Shown piece by piece: positions 1 to 10,640 of a DNA stretch of 46,429 nt. The notes beneath the pieces were generated by a model. It was not told where the DNA came from. It saw nothing but the letters and a program-made list of their open reading frames with translations, and did not search any database. A program made the position numbers and the translations under genes. Source of the stretch: Helochares maculicollis (taxonomy: Eukaryota > Arthropoda > Insecta > Coleoptera > Hydrophilidae); the NCBI GenBank assembly GCA_033557835.1, contig JAWQRO010000250.1:1-46429 (forward strand), given 5' to 3'. Within the stretch, counting starts at the first letter, position 1. Every line of letters begins with the position of its first letter.

Positions 1-2
1 TT

Positions 3-26
3 TATATATATATATATATATATATA
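3..26. repeat. (TA)n microsatellite
   Basis: This is an uninterrupted run of about twelve TA dinucleotides at the left edge of the window. It may continue outside the window. It is a simple sequence repeat with no coding content. Confidence 0.95.
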
Positions 27-1283
27 GGAAATAAGTGACATAATGGTAAAATATGGATGTTTACGTAACAATGGATAATATTTGGGAAAATATGTTCATA
101 CTGAGTTTTGTCAGTAATTTTTAAACTATTTTATTATATTTTCTTTACTTTAATTTCTAATTATCAAGAATTTGTGCCTTCAAAGGTTTTTAACCACGGA
201 ATTTTTATTACTTCATCCTGAACCCTTCATTGCTAATCTAGGAGTATTTAGAGAGATGGTCTGCCTAAAATACTGTTGCATCAAATATTTTTCTCAGCAA
301 AACACTCTTACAGTTCTTTTGTTGTGTAGTTAATTTTACTTGTATTTCCTAGACGTTTAAACCAATCCAATTACTTTCAACGTATTGTATATTTGCATTT
401 TGTGTCTGAAACTTTCCATGCCATTTATGATATTTGTATTCTAAAATCAAATTTATGCAACTGAGGTATTCAAACTTCTACCGAAAGAAGTTCTTGTTAC
501 TCTTATTTATACGTTACAATCATTAATGTGGTTTAATTTCTGGCTGTTAATGCATCTATCAAAAAATGTATCCATACTTGGGGTGTTTGTATGACTCTTT
601 AATCATACATTTACATGAAAGCATCCCTCAACACATTATTTGAATTGTGGGATTCAAGAGATATTAAATCTTCGCACAGTTTTCTTCTCAAAATCGAAAA
701 TGAACAAGACAGATTGCATTTACAAAATATCACTACTGTGAAACTAGGGCAGTATTACACAAACCAATAAATAAAAGTTCGTTGCAATAATTGTAAGTAT
801 TGGCAGTAAAAAGGATCGACAATCAATTCCACGGAAATAGCTTGCATTGAACTTGTAAAAAATATGAAGCAGCATTATGAGAAAAACAAATTTCTTATAA
901 CATGCTAAGGTGCATTTTAAGAAAAATAGTGTTCATATAATAGAGTACATTATATACGACAAAGAGGCTCAATCTGTTTAATTTGAAAACTACCTTAAAG
1001 CAAAGTGATAAACTTTTTGTAGAACAGCTGGTTTTGAATTGGTCTTAAGTCATCGCAACTATTCTACTGTTAAATCGCGTAATTAGACTTATTTTGTGCC
1101 TCGTGTAAATGAATCTATCGTAAAGTTTTAATCAAACTGCATTTTATCAGCATTTAAATCAAGTTTTCGCCACAAAGCTTCAGAAGTAATGAAACCACTT
1201 TATTTTAGGTAACCACATGTCTTTCAATAGGCAATCAAAATGCCCTTGCTACTGTCACCGAACAGAAAACAGTCAACCAAAAT
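27..1283. other. AT-rich non-coding stretch
   Basis: No open frame of note, no RNA gene and no repeat match to the rest of the window was seen here. It is ordinary AT-rich intergenic or intronic DNA. An isolated E-box CAGCTG occurs near 1026, which is too little to call an element. Confidence 0.6.
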
Positions 1284-1528
1284 TTGAATTGTTTCGAAAC
1301 TATTTGTGACCAAGTGCATCGATGCGACTCTCTAAACATCAAATACCCAAACTATTCAAAACTAATTTATTTTACAAACGTGATATATCCATCAGTATCG
1401 TGTAAGACTCCTCTCCAAATCGTATCCTTTAATATCGAACGATGCACAAAGCGCCTGTTTCGGCTCCCTCGCAACGATAGAACTAGTTTCCATTGAGATG
1501 TTGTTTCAGTAGTTCCCTCTAATTTCAG
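1284..1528 (+). other. Open stretch before a 3' splice-like site
   Basis: A plus-strand frame is open from 1284 to a TGA at 1494-1496. It starts at a TTG rather than an ATG and matches no family I recognise. The 3' part (1420-1496) is richer in GC than its surroundings. It is followed by a pyrimidine-rich tract (CCCTCTAATTTCAG, 1515-1528) that reads as a 3' splice site for the candidate exon that follows. A GTAAGA donor-like site at about 1401 would join to that exon in a frame that makes a stop, so the two are probably not one coding unit in this frame. Confidence 0.2.
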
Positions 1529-1696
1529 GAGCTTGCAGAGGCTGGCAATGGATCAACCTTGGCAGTTGTACTGTGTATATGCAGGACGCATCCCTTAGGA
1601 CAATTTCCATGGAGTTTGAACGCTGACCACGGCCCTAGGAGATCCCCTTACGAGACCGCAGAAGCCGCACATCGAACCAACGAGAATATCGAATAG
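1529..1696 (+). CDS. Candidate terminal coding exon, unknown product
   Basis: Directly after the splice-acceptor-like CCCTCTAATTTCAG, one frame is open for 55 codons (GAG at 1529 to TAG at 1694-1696). The patch is markedly richer in GC than its flanks. The conceptual peptide has ordinary protein composition: a hydrophobic run (LAVVLCIC, residues 11-18) and then a charged tail rich in R, E and H ending in NENIE. It has no ATG of its own, so it would need an upstream exon, which I could not find. AATAAA occurs about 430 bases downstream near 2124. The minus strand is also open over part of the patch, so open frames here may just reflect base composition. It could be a last exon, a retained fragment of an unknown repeat, or chance. 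No family was recognised. Confidence 0.25.
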   Translation, partial: ELAEAGNGSTLAVVLCICRTHPLGQFPWSLNADHGPRRSPYETAEAAHRTNENIE

Positions 1697-4400
1697 TCGA
1701 CCTGTGGTCCACAAGACCTCACACACTTCGTTGTTTCCTTGCATTATTTACTAGACGAACTTCTTCATAGTAACAGTTTGGATTCCGAAACAAAGCAAAA
1801 ACAGAATCAGTCCAACATTTACCTAAGCAGTAATTACTGCCAATTATACATTAGCTTGTGGAAAATAGATATTCTCTCGAGATTTTTGTGACTATATATC
1901 AATTCTCAGGTTTTGTTTTTGTAGAAAGCATTATAAGACGAATATCATAAATCGATATGATTACTCAGTGATACGCGTTCGTTGTTAGCTTTTCGTCTAA
2001 TACTTTTTATAATTTCATCATATTATTTAAGATGACCAATAATCAAAAACGAATAAGATATCTAATTCTATAATAATAGTTGTTGGTGGAAATTTTAAAA
2101 CCTATTTTTATTCACACAATAATAAATAAATTGTCCATATTTACTGGGATGCACAAAGCGCATGCTTTGGGTAAAAGATGAACAATAAATGCTGACGATT
2201 TTGGTTAAAAGCAGGGTATAAATTAAAGCTGATTTCATCCCGTACTATTTTCTGACCTATTCTAAAGAATTGTTGTTTGAGTCCAGTGACTACAAGCTAT
2301 TTCCTCATATCAAAAGTTCAGTGATGGAATACAAAATATCTCCAAGGGAGGAATCAAATCAGAAGCTGACTTAAGAGTTAGAGTATAATAAGTTATAGAG
2401 AACTAGATAAACCATTGTCAGAGGCTTGACAACTGTTGAGAACGAGAGAAACAATTATGATTAAAGGTGAAATTGATTTCAAATTAATTCTATGTTCAGA
2501 ACCATTCCCATGATCCCTGGGAAGCAATTTTCGATATACTACAACTGTACGTTTTTATCGGCCCAATTTTGCTTCTAAAACGAGTGCACCCAATTTTCTG
2601 CGTTTTAATTGTATTGATATCTTAGATTTGATTGAAATAAAATAGAAAGAGTTACAGATAAAGGTAGGTAAATTTGCACAACTCAATTTAACACGCCCTA
2701 CTTTGGTTGCTGAATTTGATTTTAGTTATAAATACACTTGAATACTTTTGGAAATATCAAAGAACGATTTTATATAAAAAATATAAAAATAGATTCGTGT
2801 TTAATGACTACTAATAATACTCACAAATTGGTACGTTGAAAGCTGACTCTATTTCACATACCTGCAGAAATAAAAGTTTAAATTAAATCGTGATAAAATA
2901 CTTTGAGAAAGTTTTACATTTAATATTTAGATCAAAGGCTCAGCCAAGTGAGTGAAAAACGAAGGCTATTGTGTGTTTCTAAACTCTAAATATAAAACTC
3001 TGTTTTGAGTGCAACTAAAATTGGCCGAAAATGCGTCCGCTCGTTTAATTTTGTAGAGCACTAAGCCTGTACCTGCACACATATTGTCTGCTACAATTTG
3101 AGAGCTGAAAGGTATTCGAGCTACCGCGGCTTGAGAGGGCAGGGCAAGTCGAGGAGCGTATTAGTGGTTAAATTCAAACTCGAAATTAACAACTTAACCG
3201 CCGACCACGCTACCACACAGGCCGCGTTCTAATTGTTCACCACTAATAGGTCATTGGGTTGTGAAAATGGTTTGACGACGATTCCATTGTGCCATCGTCT
3301 GAATCCTCACGTTATTTGCACATACAATTAATTCCATAGACAAAACAAGCCAGATTTCGTTAGGGCTTATGTGAGGCTTCTCATTTTATTAACACTTCCC
3401 CAATTTATTTAGTTAAGGGTTGGGATTTAGGTTAAGGTAACATAATAACACAAAGGCAGCGTTCTTAAAGTCCCTTTAATTAATTTGATAAACCACATAG
3501 TAAGGAACTCGGTTACACTAAGGGGTTCTTGCCTCAAGTAGATGTTTATGCCTCATAAGTAAGCATTTTGCTTTGTAAAAATATTTAAGATATAAAAATA
3601 TAAGGAGCTTGTTAAAATTTGCCAGATCTCGGGAACAATTTACTTTATCAAAATATAATTGATACAAGGATTAAAAAGAATTTGATCTTTCATTAATTTT
3701 CCTAAATTTGTAATGCACCGAAAAGTATTTTAAATATAATAAATATTTTGATACAATATATATTTTTTAATCGATAATCAATATTTGTACCGTAAATTAT
3801 ATTTTCGTTAAAGTTGCTATACCACCTTTTTCTCTAAATTACTTCACGATTATGTAAAAGTAGAAAATTCTAACTATATGTGCTTATTTTATACGTGAAC
3901 TAGCTTATCAGTTCATAAGCAATACATAGTTTATTTGCTCCTCCATGTCTATACTCTCTTAATAAAAGCGTTTCATATTACTTTACACAATGCCATATAC
4001 AGAAGTTTCCCCAATTGGTTGTTAATTTGTCTCCCTTTGTTATCAATAGGCTTGTTTTTGTGTTGTCTTTTCAACTGATCTTTATTACAGTAATTTACCA
4101 CCTAGGTCGGGCTCGTTGCCCCAATTAAATAAATTAATAGCCAATTGTTTTTTCCCTCTGCGAATAACAAGTGTTAAGTAGAAGCGGCCGAGGGCGAAGT
4201 TCATCACATTGCCAGAACCAGAGAAGTGGAGGGATGCAACATGTAACAAATTAGACGACGGCTCGAGATATATATGTGGTCATCTTGCCGCGGGAAAACG
4301 ACCACCCGCTTGGGGGTAGGCGATAGGTTTCAGCCCACAACAAAAGTAGCTTGGAGGATGGTTGTAAACACGTGAAAATGAAGAAGGTAAACAGTTTTGT
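1697..4400. other. Non-coding stretch with two GC-richer patches
   Basis: No supported gene was seen. Two patches stand out from the AT-rich background: 3115-3260, and 4180-4340 with a string of CpGs and a GAGATATATATG run. Neither shows a family-specific motif. A weak tRNA-like A box is readable on the minus strand at 3201-3212, but its spacing to a B-box-like site is wrong (see rejected items). Confidence 0.5.
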
Positions 4401-4412
4401 TCTTTAGCAGCG

Positions 4413-4458
4413 AACAGCTGTGTATAAATAATGACCAAGAAAAAATGCGGCCTTCACA
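4413..4458 (+). promoter_or_regulatory. TATA box with adjacent E-box, possible core promoter
   Basis: A CAGCTG E-box (about 4415-4420) abuts a full-consensus TATAAATA (4423-4430). About 33 bases downstream lies TTCACA (A at 4456), a partial match to the insect initiator TCAKTY. The spacing is right for a TATA promoter, but the initiator is imperfect and no transcript unit can be followed downstream. In DNA this AT-rich a TATA box alone is weak evidence. Confidence 0.2.
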
Positions 4459-7008
4459 AACAAGGCAATTTAAAAGAAGCGTTAGATTCTAAATTGTTAC
4501 TAGACAGTTTTCGTTTCTAATAATTGGAAAATTAGAGAAACGAATATCAACAAAATAGACACATAAAACAGTATCACGTATTTTAATTAAATATACATAA
4601 AAGCACAAAGAGGTTAATTCTGAATTAATGACTAATAGGACCAGCAAAAGCGCAATGAATAAAATAGTATTGTCGTGCGGTTTTATGTCGTTATTTGTTA
4701 GCCGGGTAAATTGGTTCAATTTATCTATTTTTAAGCAGACGAAGGGACACTTACGACGAACCAAATTTATAGCATTCTGCCTTTTAGCGTGCATAGCCCA
4801 GCGAAGCAGTAAAATATGCCTCACAATAATAATTTGGCACTCAACTATTAAAAAAACCTTATTACCACATTATTTTTCAAAGAGCGTTAGCTATTGGCAT
4901 TTTATTATAACTAGTTAAGGGAATTGCGTTTCTGTTTCCGATATTAACAATAAAAACAACAAAAAACGGCGAAAACATCAGGGAATGCACGGTGGGCAAA
5001 ATTGGCCTCCGCTGTTGGCTCTCGGTAGCTCGATTTTCATTGTGCAATTACAAAAGAGTGTTAAAACTTCATAAAGTGGTAGTAAATAATAATCCTATTC
5101 ACAGGATCTACGACGAACAAATACAATAGAGGCCTTTGTGGCAACAATTTATACAATTGGGGTTCAGTTTATTCTCTATATATATATCGGATTCGCCGCC
5201 CCCGGTGTATCAACGAGGGCTTTGTGTGCATATTATGAAGCCAAGTGAACAGGGCGGACTGCGGTGGTACGTGTTATAGAGGCTTCGTAAAAATGTTCTC
5301 GCAGATTCGCTCGTCCTCTTTGTTTTGAGTTGCGAAAGAGTACATTGCAATAATGCGGTAATAATGCAGAGAACCACTCCAATTCTATGTATATGAGCAC
5401 GGTTGAATGAAGTTACCGTATTAATACATTTTTGCGGAAACACGCTTCTTTTGAATATGTTAGTTGCATTATTAATTAAACGAGATTTCTTTCAGGGCTA
5501 CCATTTTGTTCATATGTCCGCGAATAAAATACGCAGCCTGGCAAAAATTGTATTTTGTTAATAAAAAAAGAAACACTGGAACGGAAATTGAACAAAGCGA
5601 ATGTTTGCACAAGAAAATAATGTTTTCATATACGAGAAGCAAAACGCTGGTTGAATACGCCAGTAGGTATTCTACGTATTGACTAGAAATTGTAGAGAAA
5701 ATAAGGAAACCCTGAAAATAAATATGGTTGCCACCTTAAGTAATCTGCAGTGGTCATAAAACAATGAGTGTTAACTTATTTTTAATGGCGGAAACTCCAT
5801 TAATCAGTACATGACTTTGATGTATGAGGTTTCGCCACGAAGGAATGTCACACGATGCGCACCTGTTCACAATATATGTTGCATGTGACGTAACATTTGG
5901 CTAAATAGGAGCAATAATTCTACTACTGAGTTTTGAAATAATTTCATTAATAAAGCACGCTGGGGGTTGTTGGAGCTCTTACTAAGTATAGAAATGCTCA
6001 TTCTCAAATCTATTGTCTTATTTGATTGTATTATTAATTATTTCTACTGAAACGATATCTAACAAATAGTCATGAAAATCTGGTTACTGTTGTTGTTATA
6101 GAACAACCACAAAAGAGAGACATACGGAATAACAGAATCTAACCCAACAATGTGATGTGCATCTGTTCATCGTGAATACATCCTTTGGGATAATTTACAT
6201 TAACAACCGATATCCCTTGCTAACCCTAATTAGCAGCACAGTCTGATATTGTGTCCATCTATTGATTCTAAATTAACTGAGCGATCCTACGAGAAGTCAC
6301 GATTTAACATTTAAATAGATATAATACAATGCTTGATATTTGAGCACAGCTAGTTAGTTTTGTTGTCAAATCAAATTTATGATGAATTTGGATAGTTGAT
6401 ATTTTAAATGCATGCTCATACTTTTGCAAAAAACAGGGGATGTGACATAAAAATGACAACAGATAAATTAGCAGCGATGGACGTTTGGTTTTCAGCTCAA
6501 AAATTACGCTTAAATTAGCATCAATGGAAGCTCGTTTTTCAATTAATGAATTCATCCCCATTAATTAAGCAAAATGATTGTTTCGTCGTAGCAGAAAGTG
6601 CTAGTTAAATACTTTCCATGATTGATGAGTCGAATTAAAATAAAAATTTTGTTTATTTTACAACTCACTCGTATTTGTTTTACTCGTCTTGATATGCTTA
6701 GGTTGTTAACTACATTTTGTGGTAAGTAATGATAAAGATTAACTTCATTAGAACGGTGTTGACAAGCTGGTATTGTAGGTTAATCGTGTGTTTTCATCAG
6801 TTGTTAGTAGATAACGCAAGCTTTGCTAATTCTTTTTTACATTGACCTAGACGTTAAAACATGAACATACAAACGCGGCTATTAAAATATATTCCAGTTA
6901 AAATAGCTATGTTGGCAATGCAATTTTTTCTCCAGCTAAATTAATCAAAAGGATCAATTTAAGATGAGTCACCAGCTGTTGAAGGCTCAGAATCTATACT
7001 TTAATATA
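4459..7008. other. Non-coding stretch
   Basis: Short overlapping frames on both strands (for example around 4490-4918 and 5210-5443) carry no recognisable motif and look like chance. A modest GC-richer patch sits at 5190-5340. No repeats shared with the rest of the window were noticed. Confidence 0.5.
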
Positions 7009-7256
7009 CGAGCTGCGCAAGCTTAAAATTACTTTATTTTTTCATGAAAAATAGGCAATTATTTAAGAACAATGGTAAAAAAATTTTTATTCAAAGTATT
7101 GGCCCTCGCTTTTTATCCACCTCTGGGCCAATTATTGGATAGCATTCCAAAAGAAAGCTTCAACTTTGATATCCATTCATCGAGCTATTTTTGTAGATCC
7201 TTGAAAGTCTAGAAGTGTTGCTCGGCCATGGCATGTCCCATCAATGAGTGACGGTG
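7009..7256 (-). mobile_element. Mariner copy A, 3'-terminal fragment
   Basis: This is a truncated copy of the main mariner family in the window. The outer end is a degraded terminal inverted repeat (CGAGCTGCGCAAG at 7009-7021, after a TA at 7007-7008). It is followed by the family's 3' untranslated stretch (TTCATGAAAAAT) and the C-terminal coding part read on the minus strand. Homology to copies B to F stops near 7256, in the sequence for the GHALAEQHF segment, so both catalytic blocks and the other end are missing. Stops and frameshifts interrupt what is left. It lies about 740 bp from copy B in the same orientation, so the pair may be parts of one rearranged insertion or two insertions. Confidence 0.85.
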
Positions 7257-7997
7257 ACGCGACCACGTTATTAACTTATCTCTTGCGTTTTACGTATACA
7301 GACTTTTTTCGTGCTAAGTTAATATATTACACATACCAGGTTTCGTGCTAGGGAAAATGTATATAGAGCGTTGCTTTTTTGAAATCGCATGAGGTAAAAA
7401 GGTTAAATGTATACTTTGAATAAGCACCAAATTTCATTTAAGTATGCACTTACTTGGATTTGGACTTGTCTCATTACTATGAGGAGCGGTGTGACTAAAT
7501 TGGAATTTTTCTAGTAGTTTCTCAATACTGAATAGAACTTCAAAACATTATCATAGCTTTTTGATTTTACATCTGTTAGTTTTTAATCACATGACATTAA
7601 GAATAAGTGTACTTTTAAGTAAATAGTTTCAAAATACGTTAAACTTTTTATGCATTTTGTATTAGTGACTTCACTAGATAATACAAATTATACAAATACA
7701 ATGTCAAATTTTCGATAAATGTCGAAAATAAAGAATATGAAATCAGTGACGCTTGAAATTGATATGAGAAAAATTCCAATTGTAGGATATTCCACTACAG
7801 AATAATTTCAAGAAGGATGATATTCAGCAATGTGTGAAAGAATAGGTGATATGATCAATAGTCAAGAGTAAAACAGAACACATGAACACTGTAAGTCTAC
7901 AAAATTGCTACAATACTAGTACTTAAGTTCCATTTATGATTTTTACACAATATAAAGATCCAAGATCTCAGAACTTGAAGTATCAAGCCTGATTAAA
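7257..7997. other. Non-coding spacer between mariner copies A and B
   Basis: This is AT-rich sequence with no frame or motif of note. I could not align it to the interior of any mariner copy, so it is not simply the missing part of copy A. Confidence 0.6.
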
Positions 7998-8990
7998 CCA
8001 GGTGCGCAAGTTTTATATGTCGTTTTTTTTCATGAAAAATATACAATAACTTCAGAACAATAGTAAAAAATTTTTTAGTCAAAGTATTGACCCTTCATTT
8101 TTACACATTTTAGCCATCTCGCGGCCAATTTATAGACACCATTCCAAAAGAAAGCTTCAACTTTCATTGATATCAAGTCATCGAGCCATTTTTGTACATC
8201 CTCGAAAGTCTTGAAGTGTTGCTCGGCCAGTGCGTGTCCCAATAACGAGAAGTGGTGATAATCAGAAGGCGCCAGGTCTGGTGAATACTCTGGGTGAGAT
8301 AAGAGTTCCCAACCAAGCAAAGAAATCGTTTCTTTGACCACTTTGGCTGAATGTGCAAGAGTGTTGTCATGCTGCAGAATAATTTTGCCGTGTCTTCGAG
8401 CCACTTCTGGGGGTTTTTCTATCAATGCGTGGTTTAAATTGACCATTTTTTATCAGTAGTTCACGGTATTAACTGTTTCGCCGGGTTTGAGAAGCTTCTA
8501 GTACACTACACCCTTCTGATTTCACCACAAACACAGCATTGTCTTCCTCACAAAACGATCAGAATTTAGACTCGATGTTGATGGTTGTTCTGGCGTTATC
8601 CACGATTTCTTACGTTTGAGATTTTCAAAATATATCCATTTTTCATCGCCAGTTACAACCCAATGCAAAAAATCTTTGTTTTGTGGCGTAAAATCAACAT
8701 TTCTTCTTTGAAATCGCCAATTTTGAAACAATGAAATCAGCGTTCACAAGTCTTGACAGTTGGAGTATGATTGCCGTAAGTCTCTGCCAGAATTCGATGA
8801 CTTTCAGATGTTTTACATGTTTAACACGACAAAGAAGTATGCTACTAATACGTAAACAGCTTAACGAAAATAACGTTTTGTAGAGGGATGTCTTACCAAA
8901 ACAATGACAGCTTAGTTTCAAAGGTTACTTCAATAGATTTCATACGCCATCTCGCGACAACAAAACGACATTTTAAACTTGCGGCTCTGG
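7998..8990 (-). mobile_element. Mariner copy B, internally deleted, both ends present
   Basis: This is a 993-bp element with both terminal inverted repeats: CCAGGTGCGCAAG at 7998 and its inverted partner ending CTCTGG at 8990, followed by TA. The left flank reads AA instead of the expected TA. The first 28 bases of the ends resemble those of Mos1 (CCAGGTG, then ATGTCG), and the transposase motifs agree, so the mauritiana group of mariner is the likely home (inference). Compared with copy D it lacks a few hundred bases covering the helix-turn-helix part of the transposase, so it cannot be autonomous. Its length nearly equals that of copy F, although the internal deletions are different. Confidence 0.92.
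8075..8731 (-). pseudogene. Mariner transposase pseudogene (copy B), catalytic domain
   Basis: Read on the minus strand, the catalytic domain is unusually well kept for a dead copy. The GDEKW block lies in the frame 8731-8522. The HDN block and the YSPDLAPSDYH block lie in the 123-codon frame 8446-8075, which ends in GQYFD as mariner proteins do. The second and third catalytic aspartates (residues 27 and 62 of that frame) are separated by 34 residues, which is the D,D34D signature of mariner. Stops and a frame break separate the two frames. The DNA-binding N-terminus is deleted, with the region upstream of GDEKW joining an out-of-context segment. The family's role is cut-and-paste transposition in the nucleus at TA sites; this copy cannot encode a working enzyme. 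Confidence 0.9.
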
Positions 8991-10437
8991 TATATTGAAG
9001 AAATCATTTTAGTTTATGAAAAGTTTACTCTGTTAATCGCAATAAATAGTTGAGCTCTGTGAATCACGAATGCAAATCTTGAACAAATACAAAAGATTAT
9101 CTATCAATGAGACAAAAATTTCAAAGCAACTTCGACAAATAATAACGATAATCGTTTAGTTTTATTAAAAAATGTTATTGAGTCGTGAAAATAAATTAAT
9201 ACCATAAAGAACAATAAAATGTGTGAAAGACTATTGAATAAGGAGGCTGTAGAAAAGTCACACACACTCAAGAATGGTTAGAAATTGATCTTGCTCACAA
9301 GGATATTTGTATCCGAAAAAGCTTTCTAAAATCTTTCGAACGAATTTTAAAACATCTAAGAAATAAACAAATAAACTGCAATGGCTTCCCAAAAAATCGT
9401 CATGATATAACAGAAAACTCGTATGAGAACCCTGCTAAATATTTATTTATACAAACAAATGATAATATGAATTTTGTACAGAGGTTTTACTTTAAAAACT
9501 ACTGTTACATATTACGTATTTTGAAGACTAGTTTTAAAAGAACCACCTTAAATAATTTGGAAGATTGATCCTTGCAGTGCATCCGTGGTACATATTTTAA
9601 GAAAATACTCTAGAATTTTTAGTAAGTAGATCATTTCAATCGTTAATATAGAGTAAAGTGTATATTGAAGATCATTCTTTAGTTTTTGAATTTGATAGTG
9701 TTTGGTGATTCTGTTGATACAATTCTGAAGCCCCTGTCGTTTACAAAACCAATCTTACCGACTTTTTTTTGTTGTTAGATTTTAGAATTAATTTTCAGCG
9801 TGCACAGCAGTGGTAAAGTTGTGTTTTAAGTGATGCCATGACCAATATTAACTGAATTTGTGGTAGTCAAACTATATTTTACTTTAATAGACAATACAAG
9901 TAGGACATGAAACTGCAACAACTAAATTTGACGAACAACGAATGCGGAGACAGATGTATTTTGCTTAATCTCGCAATTGTTATATTTAAAAAAACAATAT
10001 TAACGATTCATTTTTTATCTAAGGTCATCTTTCAATGAATAATTTCATTGCTTAGAAAATAATAGTGCAAAAATAGTAGTTTCATGTGAACAATGTTGTT
10101 TTAGTTAAGACTTAAAAGACGGGCCCCGTATTAATGCAGAAATTACGACCGTAATACAAGATCCCAATCTCTGCCTTACATATAAAGCAACGACCAGCTG
10201 AAAATCCAAGTTGTACCAACAATAAAACCCCCCATAAACCTCATATTTTCCACAAAATAAAAATAGTGGATTTGCTGTTCCCGCATAGTAAAATACATAA
10301 ACTTTATTCTTCTCGGAAACAAATTACCACCCCCTGAATTTTATTGATAACAGGAAAATTAACAAAGGCCCAAATGCAAATCAAAGCGGACGTTAACGAC
10401 CGTGTAATTAAATAATCTGGGTGGTGTTATCGATGGA
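8991..10437. other. Non-coding stretch
   Basis: AT-rich sequence without supported genes, RNA genes or repeats. No match to the mariner family was found beyond the end of copy B. Confidence 0.6.
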
Positions 10438-10640
10438 ATGATGTGCCTGAAGCAGAACAAAAATATAAAAATGTCGTGCCGCCGAATTGTGGCTGGGAGT
10501 GGTCCTGAATACGTTCGACACGATGGGAAATGGATTTCTCCAAGGGGGGCGGGCCGAGGCCGAGAGGTCCTGTCACTGGCGGCACGCACGGCCCACGAAC
10601 TTATTTTTTTCTTCGCTCCACTACTGGCAAATTCTCAGGG
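10438..10640. other. GC/CpG-rich island, coding status unclear
   Basis: A short island with a GGGGGGCGGGCCGAGGCCG core stands out sharply from the background. Frames are open across it on both strands (plus 10438-10725, minus 10589-10359). This is what GC-rich DNA does by chance, so openness is not evidence of coding, and no protein motif is visible. It contains one of three copies of the 11-mer TGGCGGCACGC in this window (10577-10587). A conserved non-coding or regulatory element is as likely as an exon. Confidence 0.3.

Noticed and set aside
3170..3212. tRNA-like A box (minus strand, 3212-3201) with a B-box-like site (3181-3170)
   Set aside because: Only about 19 bases separate the boxes instead of about 32, and the B box is a poor match, so no tRNA or SINE head is supported.
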